NCBI GenBank assembly: GCA_964392325.1
Contig: CAYMPJ010000006.1
Coordinates: 1-64,000 of the forward strand
Source of the DNA: CALLPQ01 sp964392325
Lineage (GTDB): Bacteria > Pseudomonadota > Alphaproteobacteria > Caulobacterales > Parvularculaceae
Reading direction: 5' to 3'
Length of the DNA: 64,000 nt
The notes below the pieces were generated by a model. It was given only the letters and a program-made list of their open reading frames with translations. It had not been told where the DNA came from and searched no databases. Position 1 is the stretch's first letter. Each line of letters begins with the position of its first letter. Shown here one piece after another: positions 16,605 to 24,724 of the stretch. Made by a program: the position numbers and the translations under genes.

Positions 16605-17810
16605 ATGCATCAAGGACACTCGCAAACTGTATCAAACCAACACAATTATGACCTTATCATTATCGGCGCCAGCTTTGCAGGTTTAATTGCCGCGAGAACA
16701 GCGGCCCATCGGGGCCTTAAAGTCGCGGTGATTGATGCAAAAAAGGAACCGGGAGCGCGAGTACGCAGCACGGGCATATTGGTTAAGGAAGCCACTGAAG
16801 AAACGGATATTCCGGCAAGCCTTACCCGGAAAATTCCGGGTGTTAGACTATATGCCCCCAATATGCGCCATACAGACCTGTTTGCGCCAGGATATTATTT
16901 TGTCGCAACAGATACACCTGCATTAATGCGCTGGCTGGGGCGAGAGGCAAGCCGGGCCGGTGCTGATCTGTTATTTGGAACACGTTTTGAAAGCGCCAGC
17001 CATGACGGCGATCTTATCCGGCTGCACGGTCTTGATTTGACGGCGCGCTACCTGCTGGGAGCCGACGGCGCGAGATCGCGTGTCGCAAAAGCATTCAACC
17101 TTGGGCAAAATAAGGACTTTATGATCGGGTTGGAGACCGAATATGCGCCCCTTCCCGGCCTTGATCCTGATTTGTTGCATTGCTTTATCGATAACTACCA
17201 CGCGCCCGGTTATCTCGGCTGGATGGTACCCGGAGTCGATATGACCCAGATCGGCCTCGCAGTTTCACAAAACAAACCGGGCAACCATCTCAATAAACTC
17301 ATTCCCGGCCGCGACCTCTTTAAAGAGCGCAAACCCGATTACAATCACTTCCTGAGTAAAATACACCCCCATTTTCCCGGGCTGCTCGATCTACGAGAAA
17401 AAGCAAGACGTTCCGGGCCAATCCCTTGCGGTGGACTGGTCAACCCCCTTTCTACCCACAATGTCCTCTTAACGGGAGATGCTGCTGGCTTGGTCTCCCC
17501 CCTAACCGCAGGTGGCATCCGCCTTGCCTTTCAATATGGTCGCGGGGCAGGATTTGCGATTGCAAACTATCTCCTTGATGGCGGCGCGGATCCGGGCCTT
17601 GTTATGGCAAAAAAATATCCCGACTTTACGCGCAAAAAATTGCTTCATGGCGCATGGACCATGGCACCCCATAATGCGCTCTTGAACAATCTTCTATTCA
17701 CACCGCCCATGCTAGCCCTTGCCCGCAAAATTTATTTCCAGAAACGTGCGCAATTCCCAGAACACTTAAAACTATCCTTAGGCGGATCAATAACGGAGAC
17801 ATCACGCTAA
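16605..17810 (+). CDS. FAD-dependent oxidoreductase, geranylgeranyl-reductase-like
   Basis: A 401-residue flavoprotein. The N-terminal FAD-binding fold is YDLIIIGASFAGLIAARTAAHRGLKVAVID (about residues 13-42; G-x-S-x-A-G instead of GxGxxG). DGARSRVAKAF is the middle NAD(P)H/FAD motif and LLTGDAAGLVSPLTAGGIRLAFQYGRGAGFAIA the C-terminal FAD motif at about 285-320. This three-motif order is that of the geranylgeranyl reductase/halogenase-like group. Possible substrates are isoprenoid chains or quinone-type lipids. Stands alone; a structured region and + strand terminator lie 150-260 bp downstream. Confidence 0.87.
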   Translation: MHQGHSQTVSNQHNYDLIIIGASFAGLIAARTAAHRGLKVAVIDAKKEPGARVRSTGILVKEATEETDIPASLTRKIPGVRLYAPNMRHTDLFAPGYYFVATDTPALMRWLGREASRAGADLLFGTRFESASHDGDLIRLHGLDLTARYLLGADGARSRVAKAFNLGQNKDFMIGLETEYAPLPGLDPDLLHCFIDNYHAPGYLGWMVPGVDMTQIGLAVSQNKPGNHLNKLIPGRDLFKERKPDYNHFLSKIHPHFPGLLDLREKARRSGPIPCGGLVNPLSTHNVLLTGDAAGLVSPLTAGGIRLAFQYGRGAGFAIANYLLDGGADPGLVMAKKYPDFTRKKLLHGAWTMAPHNALLNNLLFTPPMLALARKIYFQKRAQFPEHLKLSLGGSITETSR

Positions 17811-17963
17811 TTTTTATTCGCGCCGCGATTTTACCTTAAACTGCCGACACAAATTCATGAATTCGCCCTATCTCGGCCTTTTTTAAAAGTAAATATTAGA
17901 TTATCGACAGACTACTCAAACGATACCCCGGAAGTCTGAAAATTGACGAATTAGAATATCGGC

Positions 17964-18070
17964 GCGGGGGAGAGACAACCAGAGTGATTACCCTTCTCAT
18001 CTGGTTACCAGCCGGGTGGAACCGAAGAAACAGGATGCCCTTCCTTGTTTTTTCGGTTTCACTTTTTTAT
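17964..18070 (+). ncRNA. Candidate small RNA with two CCCUUC-loop hairpins
   Basis: No ORF of note covers this stretch. A -10-like TAGAAT at 17952-17957 would start a transcript near 17964 (no convincing -35). Hairpin 1 has arms AACCAGA (17977-17983) and TCTGGTT (18000-18006) with a 16-base loop. Hairpin 2 is a 19-bp stem (18016-18034 with 18044-18062) with a 9-base loop and six T after it. Both loops contain CCCTTC (17991-17996 and 18038-18043). The G-U pairs fit only the + strand RNA, so orientation is clear. C-rich loops are common in small RNAs that bind purine-rich translation starts. It could instead be the 3' end of the FAD oxidoreductase mRNA. No known family was recognised. Confidence 0.5.
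18016..18068 (+). terminator. Strong Rho-independent terminator
   Basis: The 5' arm GTGGAACCGAAGAAACAGG (18016-18034) pairs in full with 18044-18062 in RNA (four G-U pairs), with loop ATGCCCTTC and then TTTTTT at 18063-18068. On the opposite strand the G-U positions become mismatches and no T run follows, so it terminates + strand transcription, from the small RNA candidate and/or the FAD oxidoreductase gene. Confidence 0.85.
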
Positions 18071-18094
18071 ATGCCCCTCATCGCCCATTATTTT

Positions 18095-18691
18095 TTAGGT
18101 TAGGAGCCGGGTAAATACTTCAGGCGCCATGAGCGCTGTTAAAACCAGTCCCGCCGCAGCACCGCTGAGATGGCTTTCATGGGCAATTCGATTATTCTCT
18201 CCGCCCACCAGAAATGAGGAAATCAGTATAAAAATAATTCCATACGCCCACGCAGAAATTTCAAAGGGAATGGGAAAGACATACATCTTCGCAAAAGGCG
18301 CCATTAAGATAAAAGCAAACAAAATTCCGCACGTGGCATCTGATGCACCAATAGAGGTGTAATTTAAATTGCTACGTTTGATGTAGAAAGTAAAAATGCC
18401 GCTCGCTAAAACCGCACCAAAATACACAACCAAAAATCCCAACTTCCCCAACACAGCTTCCACTTGAGGCCCGAAGAAAAACAGGGTCATCATATTAAAA
18501 AGGAGATGCATAGGATCGGCATGCAAAAAAGAAGAGGTAAAAATCCGATAGCTCTGACCGTGCCTGCCGATACCGGTTATGTTGAACGCAAATTGATCAA
18601 TGAATTTACGATCATAAAATAAAGCCCAGCAACTCACCAGAATATTTGCAACAATCAAAGCATAAGTAACAGGGGCAACGACAAGTTCCAT
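18095..18691 (-). CDS. Rhomboid family intramembrane serine protease
   Basis: A 198-residue polytopic protein with six TM helices and the rhomboid core. YRIFTSSFLHADPMHLLFNMMTLFFFGPQVE gives the L1 region and conserved HxxxN. The catalytic serine region is SIGASDATCGILFAF (Ser117) and the catalytic histidine is in AHESHLSGAAAG (His174). The residue after the serine is Asp118 where GxSG is usual; the serine-histidine dyad is intact, so activity is still expected. Rhomboids cleave TM segments of client proteins, and the client here is unknown. 25 bp downstream of bolA on the same strand. Confidence 0.9.
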   Translation of the reverse strand: MELVVAPVTYALIVANILVSCWALFYDRKFIDQFAFNITGIGRHGQSYRIFTSSFLHADPMHLLFNMMTLFFFGPQVEAVLGKLGFLVVYFGAVLASGIFTFYIKRSNLNYTSIGASDATCGILFAFILMAPFAKMYVFPIPFEISAWAYGIIFILISSFLVGGENNRIAHESHLSGAAAGLVLTALMAPEVFTRLLT

Positions 18692-18716
18692 TTTATCACT
18701 CTAGGCTTAACTAAAA

Positions 18717-19013
18717 TTAATTATTGGAGGTTTTATATTCTGAAGGGGTCAATGTTTTCATGGCGAGCGCATGTATTTGCTCTTTGAGTTCACCGGCCAG
18801 GATTTGATTGATCCGCCTTTGACGTGCCACGCGGTTCATGCCCTCAAAGGCCTCTGCGACAATCAGCACCCTAAAATGCGACTCGCCCCCCTCGCGCGCA
18901 CCCGCATGGCCAGCATGAAGATGCGACTCATCCTTGACCTCAATATGAAGCGGAGACAGGGCTTCAACCAATTTGCCCTCAATAGTTGTGCGCATTTTTT
19001 GAATCTGAGACAT
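18717..19013 (-). CDS. BolA family protein
   Basis: A 98-residue protein from the ATG at 19013 (MSQIQKMRTTIEGKLVEALSPLHIEVKDESHLHAGHAG). The class II KH-like BolA fold is evident: IEVKDESHLHAGH is the signature, then ESHFRVLIVAEAFEGMNRVARQRRINQILAGELKEQIHALAMKTLTPSEY. His residues in this motif bind [2Fe-2S] clusters together with monothiol glutaredoxins, so a role in iron-sulfur traffic or regulation is likely. In many alphaproteobacteria bolA is divergent from a J-domain gene upstream of cobS, as here. Confidence 0.92.
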   Translation of the reverse strand: MSQIQKMRTTIEGKLVEALSPLHIEVKDESHLHAGHAGAREGGESHFRVLIVAEAFEGMNRVARQRRINQILAGELKEQIHALAMKTLTPSEYKTSNN

Positions 19014-19087
19014 CCGGCCAGAACATCGCCTTTTCTTGAACATTGTCAAGATTGTATCGTAGCCCGGACATTGCCATAATAGAGATT

Positions 19088-19729
19088 ATGAAAGATGAGA
19101 ATTACAAACCCCGCCACGGATTTGATATCCGCGTAAAACCACCCAGTGCAAAATCCAAAAAGGAGCCTGCGTGGAAGCGCCCGGTCGACAAAATTTGTGA
19201 AGCAGAGGGATGCAAAGAACCCGGCGATTGCCGCACAGCGAAATCTCCTCGTGATCCGCGAGATTATATATGGTTTTGCGCCAATCACGCTCGCGAGCAC
19301 AATAAGCAATGGAACTATTTTGAAGGCATGAGCGCCGAGGAAGCGAAAAAGGCCCGGGAATCCAATATCTATGGCGACCGCCCAACATGGGGCTGGGCCA
19401 AGAATGAGCGCGCCGCAGCGGCTTCCAAAACCAAAGGCCCAGCAGATATGAGCGATGCTTTTGGGGTATTGGGCGAGGATGTGCGCCAGAAAGCCGCACA
19501 GGTTAGCGGCGCGTATCGCGGCGGCAAAAGGCTGACCAAATTACAAGAAGGGGCATTTGAAACCCTTGGCCTGGACATCAACGCCCCGGAATCCAAAATA
19601 CGTAAACGCTATGCAGAACTTTTGCGCAAATTTCATCCCGATTCCAATGAAGGGGATCGTAGCGCCGAAGAACAATTGCAGGGCGTGGTGAAAGCCCATC
19701 AAATTTTAAAGAAAGCAAAAATCTGCTGA
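19088..19729 (+). CDS. J-domain protein with N-terminal cysteine motif
   Basis: A 213-residue protein from the ATG at 19088. The C-terminal J domain (about residues 155-211) has FETLGLDINAPESKIRKRYAELLRKFHPDSNEG with the HPD motif near residue 183, required to stimulate Hsp70 ATPase. The N-terminal half carries CEAEGCKEPGDC and FCANH, a possible zinc site. This domain order is typical of alphaproteobacterial DnaJ-like proteins near cobS. A -10-like CATAAT at 19075-19080 with TTGTAT 17 bp upstream would begin transcription at the ATG, so the message may be leaderless. A longer frame from 19043 is open but runs through this promoter. Confidence 0.88.
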   Translation: MKDENYKPRHGFDIRVKPPSAKSKKEPAWKRPVDKICEAEGCKEPGDCRTAKSPRDPRDYIWFCANHAREHNKQWNYFEGMSAEEAKKARESNIYGDRPTWGWAKNERAAAASKTKGPADMSDAFGVLGEDVRQKAAQVSGAYRGGKRLTKLQEGAFETLGLDINAPESKIRKRYAELLRKFHPDSNEGDRSAEEQLQGVVKAHQILKKAKIC

Positions 19730-19845
19730 TCTTGAATGCCGCGCGCCTATTGTTTATGGCTATGCTGTCTTACTATTGGTATCCTTCAAATTCAAAATCA
19801 TATTACCGCTAATACTCACACTTTTTCACTGAAAGCTAAACCCAT

Positions 19846-20835
19846 ATGCCTAACTCCGCTGATGATGTCATTTTGCCTGGCCCAGACAAAACGGTTTCCG
19901 CTCGTGACACTTTTGGTGTCGATATTGATATGGAAATACCAGCTTTTAGCGAACCGTCCGAATACACTGCCCCAGTCGATGAGGCCTATCGGTTTGATCC
20001 CCAGACGACCCTGTCCATTCTCGCAGGCTTTGCCCATAATCGACGGGTCATGGTGCAAGGCTATCACGGTACGGGCAAATCAACTCATATTGAGCAGGTT
20101 GCAGCAAAGCTGAACTGGCCAAGCGTTCGCATCAACCTCGATAGCCATGTCAGCCGAATTGATCTGATTGGGCGCGATGCAATTGTGGTTGAAGACGGCA
20201 AACAGGTTACCGCGTTCAAAGAGGGTATTCTTCCATGGGCCTTTCAGCGACCCGTTGCCCTGATATTTGATGAATATGATGCTGGGCGCCCTGACGTTAT
20301 GTTTGTAATTCAGCGCATTCTCGAAGCTGAAGGCCGCCTGACCTTACTCGATCAAAACAAGGTTATTACGCCTAACCCCTATTTTCGGTTGTTTGCCACA
20401 ACAAATACCATCGGCCTTGGTGACACAACAGGCCTTTATCACGGCACGCAACAAATCAATCAAGGACAAATGGACCGCTGGTCATTAGTCACAACACTGA
20501 ACTATCTCGAGCACCAAGCCGAGGTCGAAATTGTTGCTGCTAAATGCCCGGCTTATTCTGATAAAGCCGGTATGAAAAAAATTGATGCAATGGTTCGCGT
20601 AGCAGATATGACCCGTAACGCATTTATAAACGGTGATATCTCAACCGTAATGAGTCCTCGAACCGTCATTACCTGGGCACAGAACGCGGAAATTTTCAAA
20701 GATGTGGGCTATGCTTTTCGCGTTACCTTCTTAAACAAATGTGATGAACTGGAACGCGCAACAGTTGCCGAGTTTTATCAGAGGGCCTTTGGTGAGGATT
20801 TACCGGAAGCTGCGCCAATGATCTCGGTGGCTTAA
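19846..20835 (+). CDS. cobS: Aerobic cobaltochelatase subunit CobS
   Basis: A 329-residue AAA+ ATPase. Walker A is GYHGTGKST (residues 72-80) and Walker B ALIFDEYDAG (about 138-147); SRIDLIGRDAIV and FRLFATTNTIGLGDTTGLYHGTQQINQGQMDRWS (sensor 1 and arginine-finger region) are diagnostic of CobS. Together with CobT and CobN it inserts cobalt into hydrogenobyrinic acid a,c-diamide in aerobic cobalamin synthesis. The usual partner cobT is not downstream: a 268-bp gap and a small membrane protein follow. No cobalamin riboswitch was recognised upstream. Either cobT is elsewhere or this CobS-like ATPase has another client. Confidence 0.93.
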   Translation: MPNSADDVILPGPDKTVSARDTFGVDIDMEIPAFSEPSEYTAPVDEAYRFDPQTTLSILAGFAHNRRVMVQGYHGTGKSTHIEQVAAKLNWPSVRINLDSHVSRIDLIGRDAIVVEDGKQVTAFKEGILPWAFQRPVALIFDEYDAGRPDVMFVIQRILEAEGRLTLLDQNKVITPNPYFRLFATTNTIGLGDTTGLYHGTQQINQGQMDRWSLVTTLNYLEHQAEVEIVAAKCPAYSDKAGMKKIDAMVRVADMTRNAFINGDISTVMSPRTVITWAQNAEIFKDVGYAFRVTFLNKCDELERATVAEFYQRAFGEDLPEAAPMISVA

Positions 20836-21103
20836 TTTTTTTTAAGAGCAGTCAGTTTGCTGATATGCTCTTGGTAAAATTTCCCACCGCGCACCAAAAA
20901 ACTATAATAAATCAAATGTTTAGCTTGTTTGTAGCTTTGTATTTATTTGCTTATCCACAAAGGGGAATGGGCTGTTTTTCCCATTTACAATCGCTCTATT
21001 CGCTTTAATTTTTAAAGAATTTTTAACCAATTCTTCTAAACCAATCTTAAACTCCCGCTATTACCCTCTTATCAATTAAGCGTAATTTGTTTGGGTAAGA
21101 GTA

Positions 21104-21349
21104 ATGAATTCTTTTTTTGATATCACTTCGGTGGCCTTGTTCATTGCCACTGCTTCTATCTTTTTTATCCGGTTTCGTCATGAAAACCCGAGACTAACAC
21201 CTTATATGGTGATTTCACTTGCATGCGCTGCAAGCAACTGGATGGGAGAAAATCATTTTGAATTGTTTGCGCTATGCATGCTTATCGCATCGTCATTCTT
21301 TTTACTGCACCTAACCAGTCAACCCTATATAGATGAAACGATTGACTGA
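21104..21349 (+). CDS. Small two-TM membrane protein
   Basis: An 81-residue hydrophobic protein with two TM helices (about residues 5-22 and 31-68, the latter possibly two short helices). FIRFRHENPRLTPYMVISLACAASNWMGENHFELFALCMLIASSFFLLHL shows conserved-looking polar residues between helices. No family recognised. The 268-bp gap upstream (20836-21103) is AT-rich and contains one TTATCCACA DnaA box at 20951-20959 and an inverted repeat AAGAGCA/TGCTCTT near 20845-20870. Confidence 0.65.
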   Translation: MNSFFDITSVALFIATASIFFIRFRHENPRLTPYMVISLACAASNWMGENHFELFALCMLIASSFFLLHLTSQPYIDETID

Positions 21350-21386
21350 TAATCAAATATAGAAACACGCATATTTTGGGTGATGA

Positions 21387-22316
21387 TTAAATTTTGTTAT
21401 AACGGCTATCCAGTGCGGGTGAGCCGTTACAACTTACTTTTTCATCCATGCAAAGACCAATAAGATGGGCAAACACATTTAAAGCGGCTGCGCCGTGTAA
21501 TCGTTTATCAATGTCCGCATACATTACCGCTACAATTTCCGGTATTGTTTCCAAGCCTTCTCCGAGTTGATGCAGAATTTGACCATCTCGCATTTTACGG
21601 TGGGCTTTGACTGCGCGCGTAAAACGGTGGGGCTTAGTGATCGGGGCACCATGTGTTGGTAGATAGAGCGTTTCATCACGATCTAAGACTTTGTCCAAAC
21701 TAGAAAAATATTCTTTCATGCTACCATCAGGTGGAATGATCACTGTCGTAGCCCAGCCCATAATATGATCGCCTGTAAACAATATTTTCTCGCCCTTGAG
21801 AGCAAAACATAAATGGTTGGATATATGACCGGGCGTCCAAACACTTTCAATTTCCCACCCCTTACCTTTTATGACATCGCCATCACGCAATTCGATATCA
21901 GGTTTGAAGCTCATATCGCCGCCCTCTTCCAGAGCTGGCGCGTCCTCTCCGGAGATTTCTTGGGGATGTGGGCCATACCCGTAAATCTTTGCATTACATT
22001 TTTTTTGCAAATTTCGCGCAGCGCCGCAATGATCCGCATGGGTATGGGTTACAAAAATATGGCTAATCTCACCAGCAGCTTCGACAATCGCATTAATATG
22101 ATCAGAAATATCTGGCCCCGGATCAATTATTGCAGATGAACCACGACCATCAGGCGCGCTAATAATATAGGTTCCGGAACCGGTATAAGTAAAAGGTCCG
22201 GGGTTTTTGGCGATGACACGCAAAACACCAGGAGCAATTTCGCTTGGCACCCCATATTCAAATGAGAAGTTGCGAACAAATTCTATTTCTTCGAAGGAGG
22301 ATGCATCTTTTTCCAT
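21387..22316 (-). CDS. MBL-fold metallohydrolase, LACTB2-like
   Basis: A 309-residue protein from the ATG at 22316, preceded by AAAGG; a GTG at 22382 is also in frame. The metal site HTHADH is in ISHIFVTHTHADHCGAARNLQ, with LFTGDHIMGWATTVIIPPDGSMKEYFSSLDKVL and YLPTHGAP downstream, then a winged-helix-like C-terminal region. This matches the LACTB2/hydroxyacylglutathione hydrolase-like branch. Eukaryotic LACTB2 is a ribonuclease, but bacterial members are mostly uncharacterised. It lies 88 bp downstream of an ATP-grasp-like gene on the same strand, probably in one operon. Confidence 0.87.
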   Translation of the reverse strand: MEKDASSFEEIEFVRNFSFEYGVPSEIAPGVLRVIAKNPGPFTYTGSGTYIISAPDGRGSSAIIDPGPDISDHINAIVEAAGEISHIFVTHTHADHCGAARNLQKKCNAKIYGYGPHPQEISGEDAPALEEGGDMSFKPDIELRDGDVIKGKGWEIESVWTPGHISNHLCFALKGEKILFTGDHIMGWATTVIIPPDGSMKEYFSSLDKVLDRDETLYLPTHGAPITKPHRFTRAVKAHRKMRDGQILHQLGEGLETIPEIVAVMYADIDKRLHGAAALNVFAHLIGLCMDEKVSCNGSPALDSRYNKI

Positions 22317-22404
22317 GATGCCTTTATTTATTTTCCTAAGCGCTAGGCATAAAGGGGTTTGCTTTTTTTCTTTAAAGCTCACGCCCCTGCAACATCCAAA
22401 AGCT

Positions 22405-23373
22405 TTAAGCAGCCTTTTTTGTTGCTTTTACCGTATCACTATCTTGAGCCAACTGATCATCAACCATTTTTGCAAAAGCGCCAGCCAGACCACGAATAGC
22501 GGTTAATTTTGCTTTTCCCGATAGTGCAGTAGGCGGTCCCATATCCGTCTTATTGACGTCGACAATATAAATGCGTCCATCATCACGATTGCGCAAAACA
22601 TCAAGGCCGCCAAAATCAAGGGACATGGCCTTAGCAAAATCAATTATATTGACTTGCTCTTCAGCCGACAAAACCGCATCCGCATCGACAATATCAACTT
22701 GACGGTTTTCATTCGAGAAGCGTCCGTCAACAGAACGGCGCTTTAAATATACAAAGGGAATTTGACCACCCACAATCGGTGTGCGGATATCAATATAGTC
22801 TGTGCCATTATATGTGTTATCAACAAGACGTTGGTAAACACGGTCGCTCCTTGCATCATTCAAAGGACATTGGACAATGCGTCCATCATGCTTGCCATTA
22901 GCCTCGGATTTTTCGACCGCAGGACCAACATAAGTTTGAGGGTCAACCGCAAGCCCATAGCCAAAGACTTCTTCAAAGATACGGGCAACTGCACTTTTGC
23001 GAATATCATGACAGCCAACATTAAAGGCATGACGCTTAGACGGCGCAGCGCGGGGCGCGGTCAAAAATTCATTGTCCTCAAAGTAGAAATGTAAATCTGC
23101 TTCGGCTGGATCTTCCACTATCTTTACATCAGCCATTTGGCAAACCGGCCATATAGCATAAAAAGATTTGGGTTGTTTTGGAAAAAAAGAAATTTTTGCC
23201 CGAGGCTCACGCCCCCGTACAAATCGAGTCGCTTTCAGAGCATTAACAAACCAGACAAATGATGTGACTTTAACGACATCATTCAGCAATTGACGGGTAA
23301 GGGGAATATGCGTGCCCGTATCACGGGCAATAATGGTGCTTCCCTGTAATTCATAATCAGCAAAAATACCCAT
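22405..23373 (-). CDS. Conserved hypothetical, ATP-grasp-like C-terminus
   Basis: About 322 residues from the ATG at 23373, which has GAGG five bases upstream; a TTG at 23451 would add 26 residues. No exact family was named. The C-terminal part AKAMSLDFGGLDVLRNRDDGRIYIVDVNKTDMGPPTALSGKAKL has the layout of an ATP-grasp active site (D-x-G-x-D-V...I-Y-I-V-D-V-N-K-T-D). The earlier GGQIPFVYLKRRSVDGRFSN could be the Lys/Arg strand. An N-terminal Rossmann-like region (KISFFPKQPKSFYAIWPVCQMADVKIVEDPAEADLHFYFEDNEFL) precedes it. Carboxylate-amine ligase activity is possible but unproven. Confidence 0.8.
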   Translation of the reverse strand: MGIFADYELQGSTIIARDTGTHIPLTRQLLNDVVKVTSFVWFVNALKATRFVRGREPRAKISFFPKQPKSFYAIWPVCQMADVKIVEDPAEADLHFYFEDNEFLTAPRAAPSKRHAFNVGCHDIRKSAVARIFEEVFGYGLAVDPQTYVGPAVEKSEANGKHDGRIVQCPLNDARSDRVYQRLVDNTYNGTDYIDIRTPIVGGQIPFVYLKRRSVDGRFSNENRQVDIVDADAVLSAEEQVNIIDFAKAMSLDFGGLDVLRNRDDGRIYIVDVNKTDMGPPTALSGKAKLTAIRGLAGAFAKMVDDQLAQDSDTVKATKKAA

Positions 23374-23636
23374 ACCTACCTCATGCCCAACTATAGTTGG
23401 GCTGTTAAAATTAGTGTCGCGGTCTATATCCGCAAAGCCCGGTTGTTTCAACTAAGCACTTCTTCTGCCAGAATATAGCCCTTGATCATTGGTATTTTTC
23501 AAAATGAACCAAACAGAACCAGATCCTCAACACAATATGCCCAATTTCGAGGTAAATATACAATAACTAATGCGCGATTTAGCCGTGATAGGGTGACTTT
23601 TGGGGTTTACGGCCCGCATTTTGCGATTACCCGCCC

Positions 23637-24038
23637 ATGAGTCTCTTTTATAAACACTTTCTTTACCCTATTTCATGCCAAGGCTTAGCAGCTTTCGCAT
23701 TGATTATACTCGCATTTGGAACATTCCCGGTCGAATCACACGCCCAAGAGGCTCTCTCGAACCACCGTGTGGCAATATCAAATACAGCCGGTTCGATCTC
23801 TCCGGGGCCAACTTCCGGCGGAATTATTTCAGAACTCTATGTGGCTGCCCCGCCAAATTATCATTTCCAGCTGGAGAAAACGCCGGGCAGTTTCGTAAAT
23901 TGCGGTGAGGGATTTGACGGTCAAACTGCCGATAAAAATGGCCGCCAGACGACAACTCTTTCTTGCGGCGTAACCATTACTGAAACGCTCGTCATACCAG
24001 CTGCGGCGCAAAGCGCCCGCCTTGTCGTTCATTACTAG
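23637..24038 (+). CDS. Secreted hypothetical protein
   Basis: A 133-residue protein with a signal peptide (hydrophobic core about residues 15-29, LAAFALIILAFGTF, cleavage probably after SHA at about 36). The mature part of about 97 residues has a beta-rich look and two cysteines (VNCGEG and LSCGVT) that may form a disulfide. No family recognised. No clear ribosome site. The stop is followed by an inverted repeat AGAGCAG/CTGCTCT (24037-24043 and 24069-24075). Confidence 0.65.
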   Translation: MSLFYKHFLYPISCQGLAAFALIILAFGTFPVESHAQEALSNHRVAISNTAGSISPGPTSGGIISELYVAAPPNYHFQLEKTPGSFVNCGEGFDGQTADKNGRQTTTLSCGVTITETLVIPAAAQSARLVVHY

Positions 24039-24158
24039 AGCAGGTTTACAAAAAGTTGAATCATAATACTGCTCTGAATTTCCTATTGATCACAGATTCG
24101 CAAAACAAATGCGGAATAACTGGTTCTGGATCTGTCCAGCTTTCACCATAAGACAGTA

Positions 24159-24602
24159 TTAAGCTGGAGTAACAGGCTTGACCCGTTTAATGGTTCCGGA
24201 AAAATTCAGGCACGGCCTCCCGTCTGCCGTAACAAGTCCGCGCACGAAAATCAGACTCCCCCCTGCGCGCAAGACTTCTCCGCGTGCCTCTATCAACTCA
24301 CCAATTTTAGCAATATTCAAAAACTCGGATGTGAATGCGGCAGTGACCCCGTAGGATTCAAGAAAATGCTCCCGTGAAATTCCAAAGAGCGAGAAATCTG
24401 CGAAAGTCATCAAGCACCCCCCATGCATGATCCCTCCCGCATTCATATGTTTTGCTTCTGCCCGAAACGCACAAACCGGGCCCTGATCATCATTACGAAA
24501 ATAAAACGGGCCAACCAGATCATGTTCAAACGGTTCAACCGCCCATGTTTGCCAGCCTTTAAACTCACCTTCTGTAACCTGTGTGGGCGTTAAAATATCC
24601 AA
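24159..24602 (-). CDS. PaaI family hotdog thioesterase
   Basis: A 147-residue protein. The hotdog helix motif HMNAGGIMHGGCLMTFADFSLFGISRE contains the G-G-x-x-H-G-G-x-x-x-x-x-x-D signature of PaaI-type acyl-CoA thioesterases, in which the Asp is catalytic. Strands LVTADGRPCLNFSGTIKRV end the fold. Start is a TTG at 24602 with GAGGAAAAGG upstream; the only in-frame ATGs are within the motif. Acyl-CoA substrate unknown. Same strand as, and 122 bp downstream of, pntB. Confidence 0.85.
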   Translation of the reverse strand: MDILTPTQVTEGEFKGWQTWAVEPFEHDLVGPFYFRNDDQGPVCAFRAEAKHMNAGGIMHGGCLMTFADFSLFGISREHFLESYGVTAAFTSEFLNIAKIGELIEARGEVLRAGGSLIFVRGLVTADGRPCLNFSGTIKRVKPVTPA

Positions 24603-24648
24603 CGTGCCTTTTCCTCAAAACATTTTTCAATAAGCTAAAGCGAGGTTA

Positions 24649-24672
24649 GAAAATCTCAAAGCTGAGATTTTC
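24649..24672 (-). terminator. Perfect hairpin downstream of pntB
   Basis: Arms GAAAATCTCA and TGAGATTTTC (10 bp, loop of four) lie between pntB and the thioesterase gene. There is no clean T run after it, so termination is possible but weak. The hairpin is symmetrical and could act in either direction. Confidence 0.4.
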
Positions 24673-24724
24673 ATTCATTCAGTGCCAGCTTGAAACGAGA
24701 GAATACGCTGTCAGAAACAACCTA

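Noticed and set aside
17961..18060. Resemblance to a glycine riboswitch (GGAGAGA and ACCGAAG)
   Set aside because: The spacing and the other conserved parts are missing, and the ACCGAAG lies in a terminator stem. No glycine gene follows.
20951..20959. Single TTATCCACA DnaA box after cobS
   Set aside because: A lone 9-mer is not evidence of an origin.
24037..24075. AGAGCAG/CTGCTCT inverted repeat after the secreted protein
   Set aside because: A seven-base stem with a 25-base loop and no T run; reminiscent of alphaproteobacterial dispersed repeats but no second copy was seen here.
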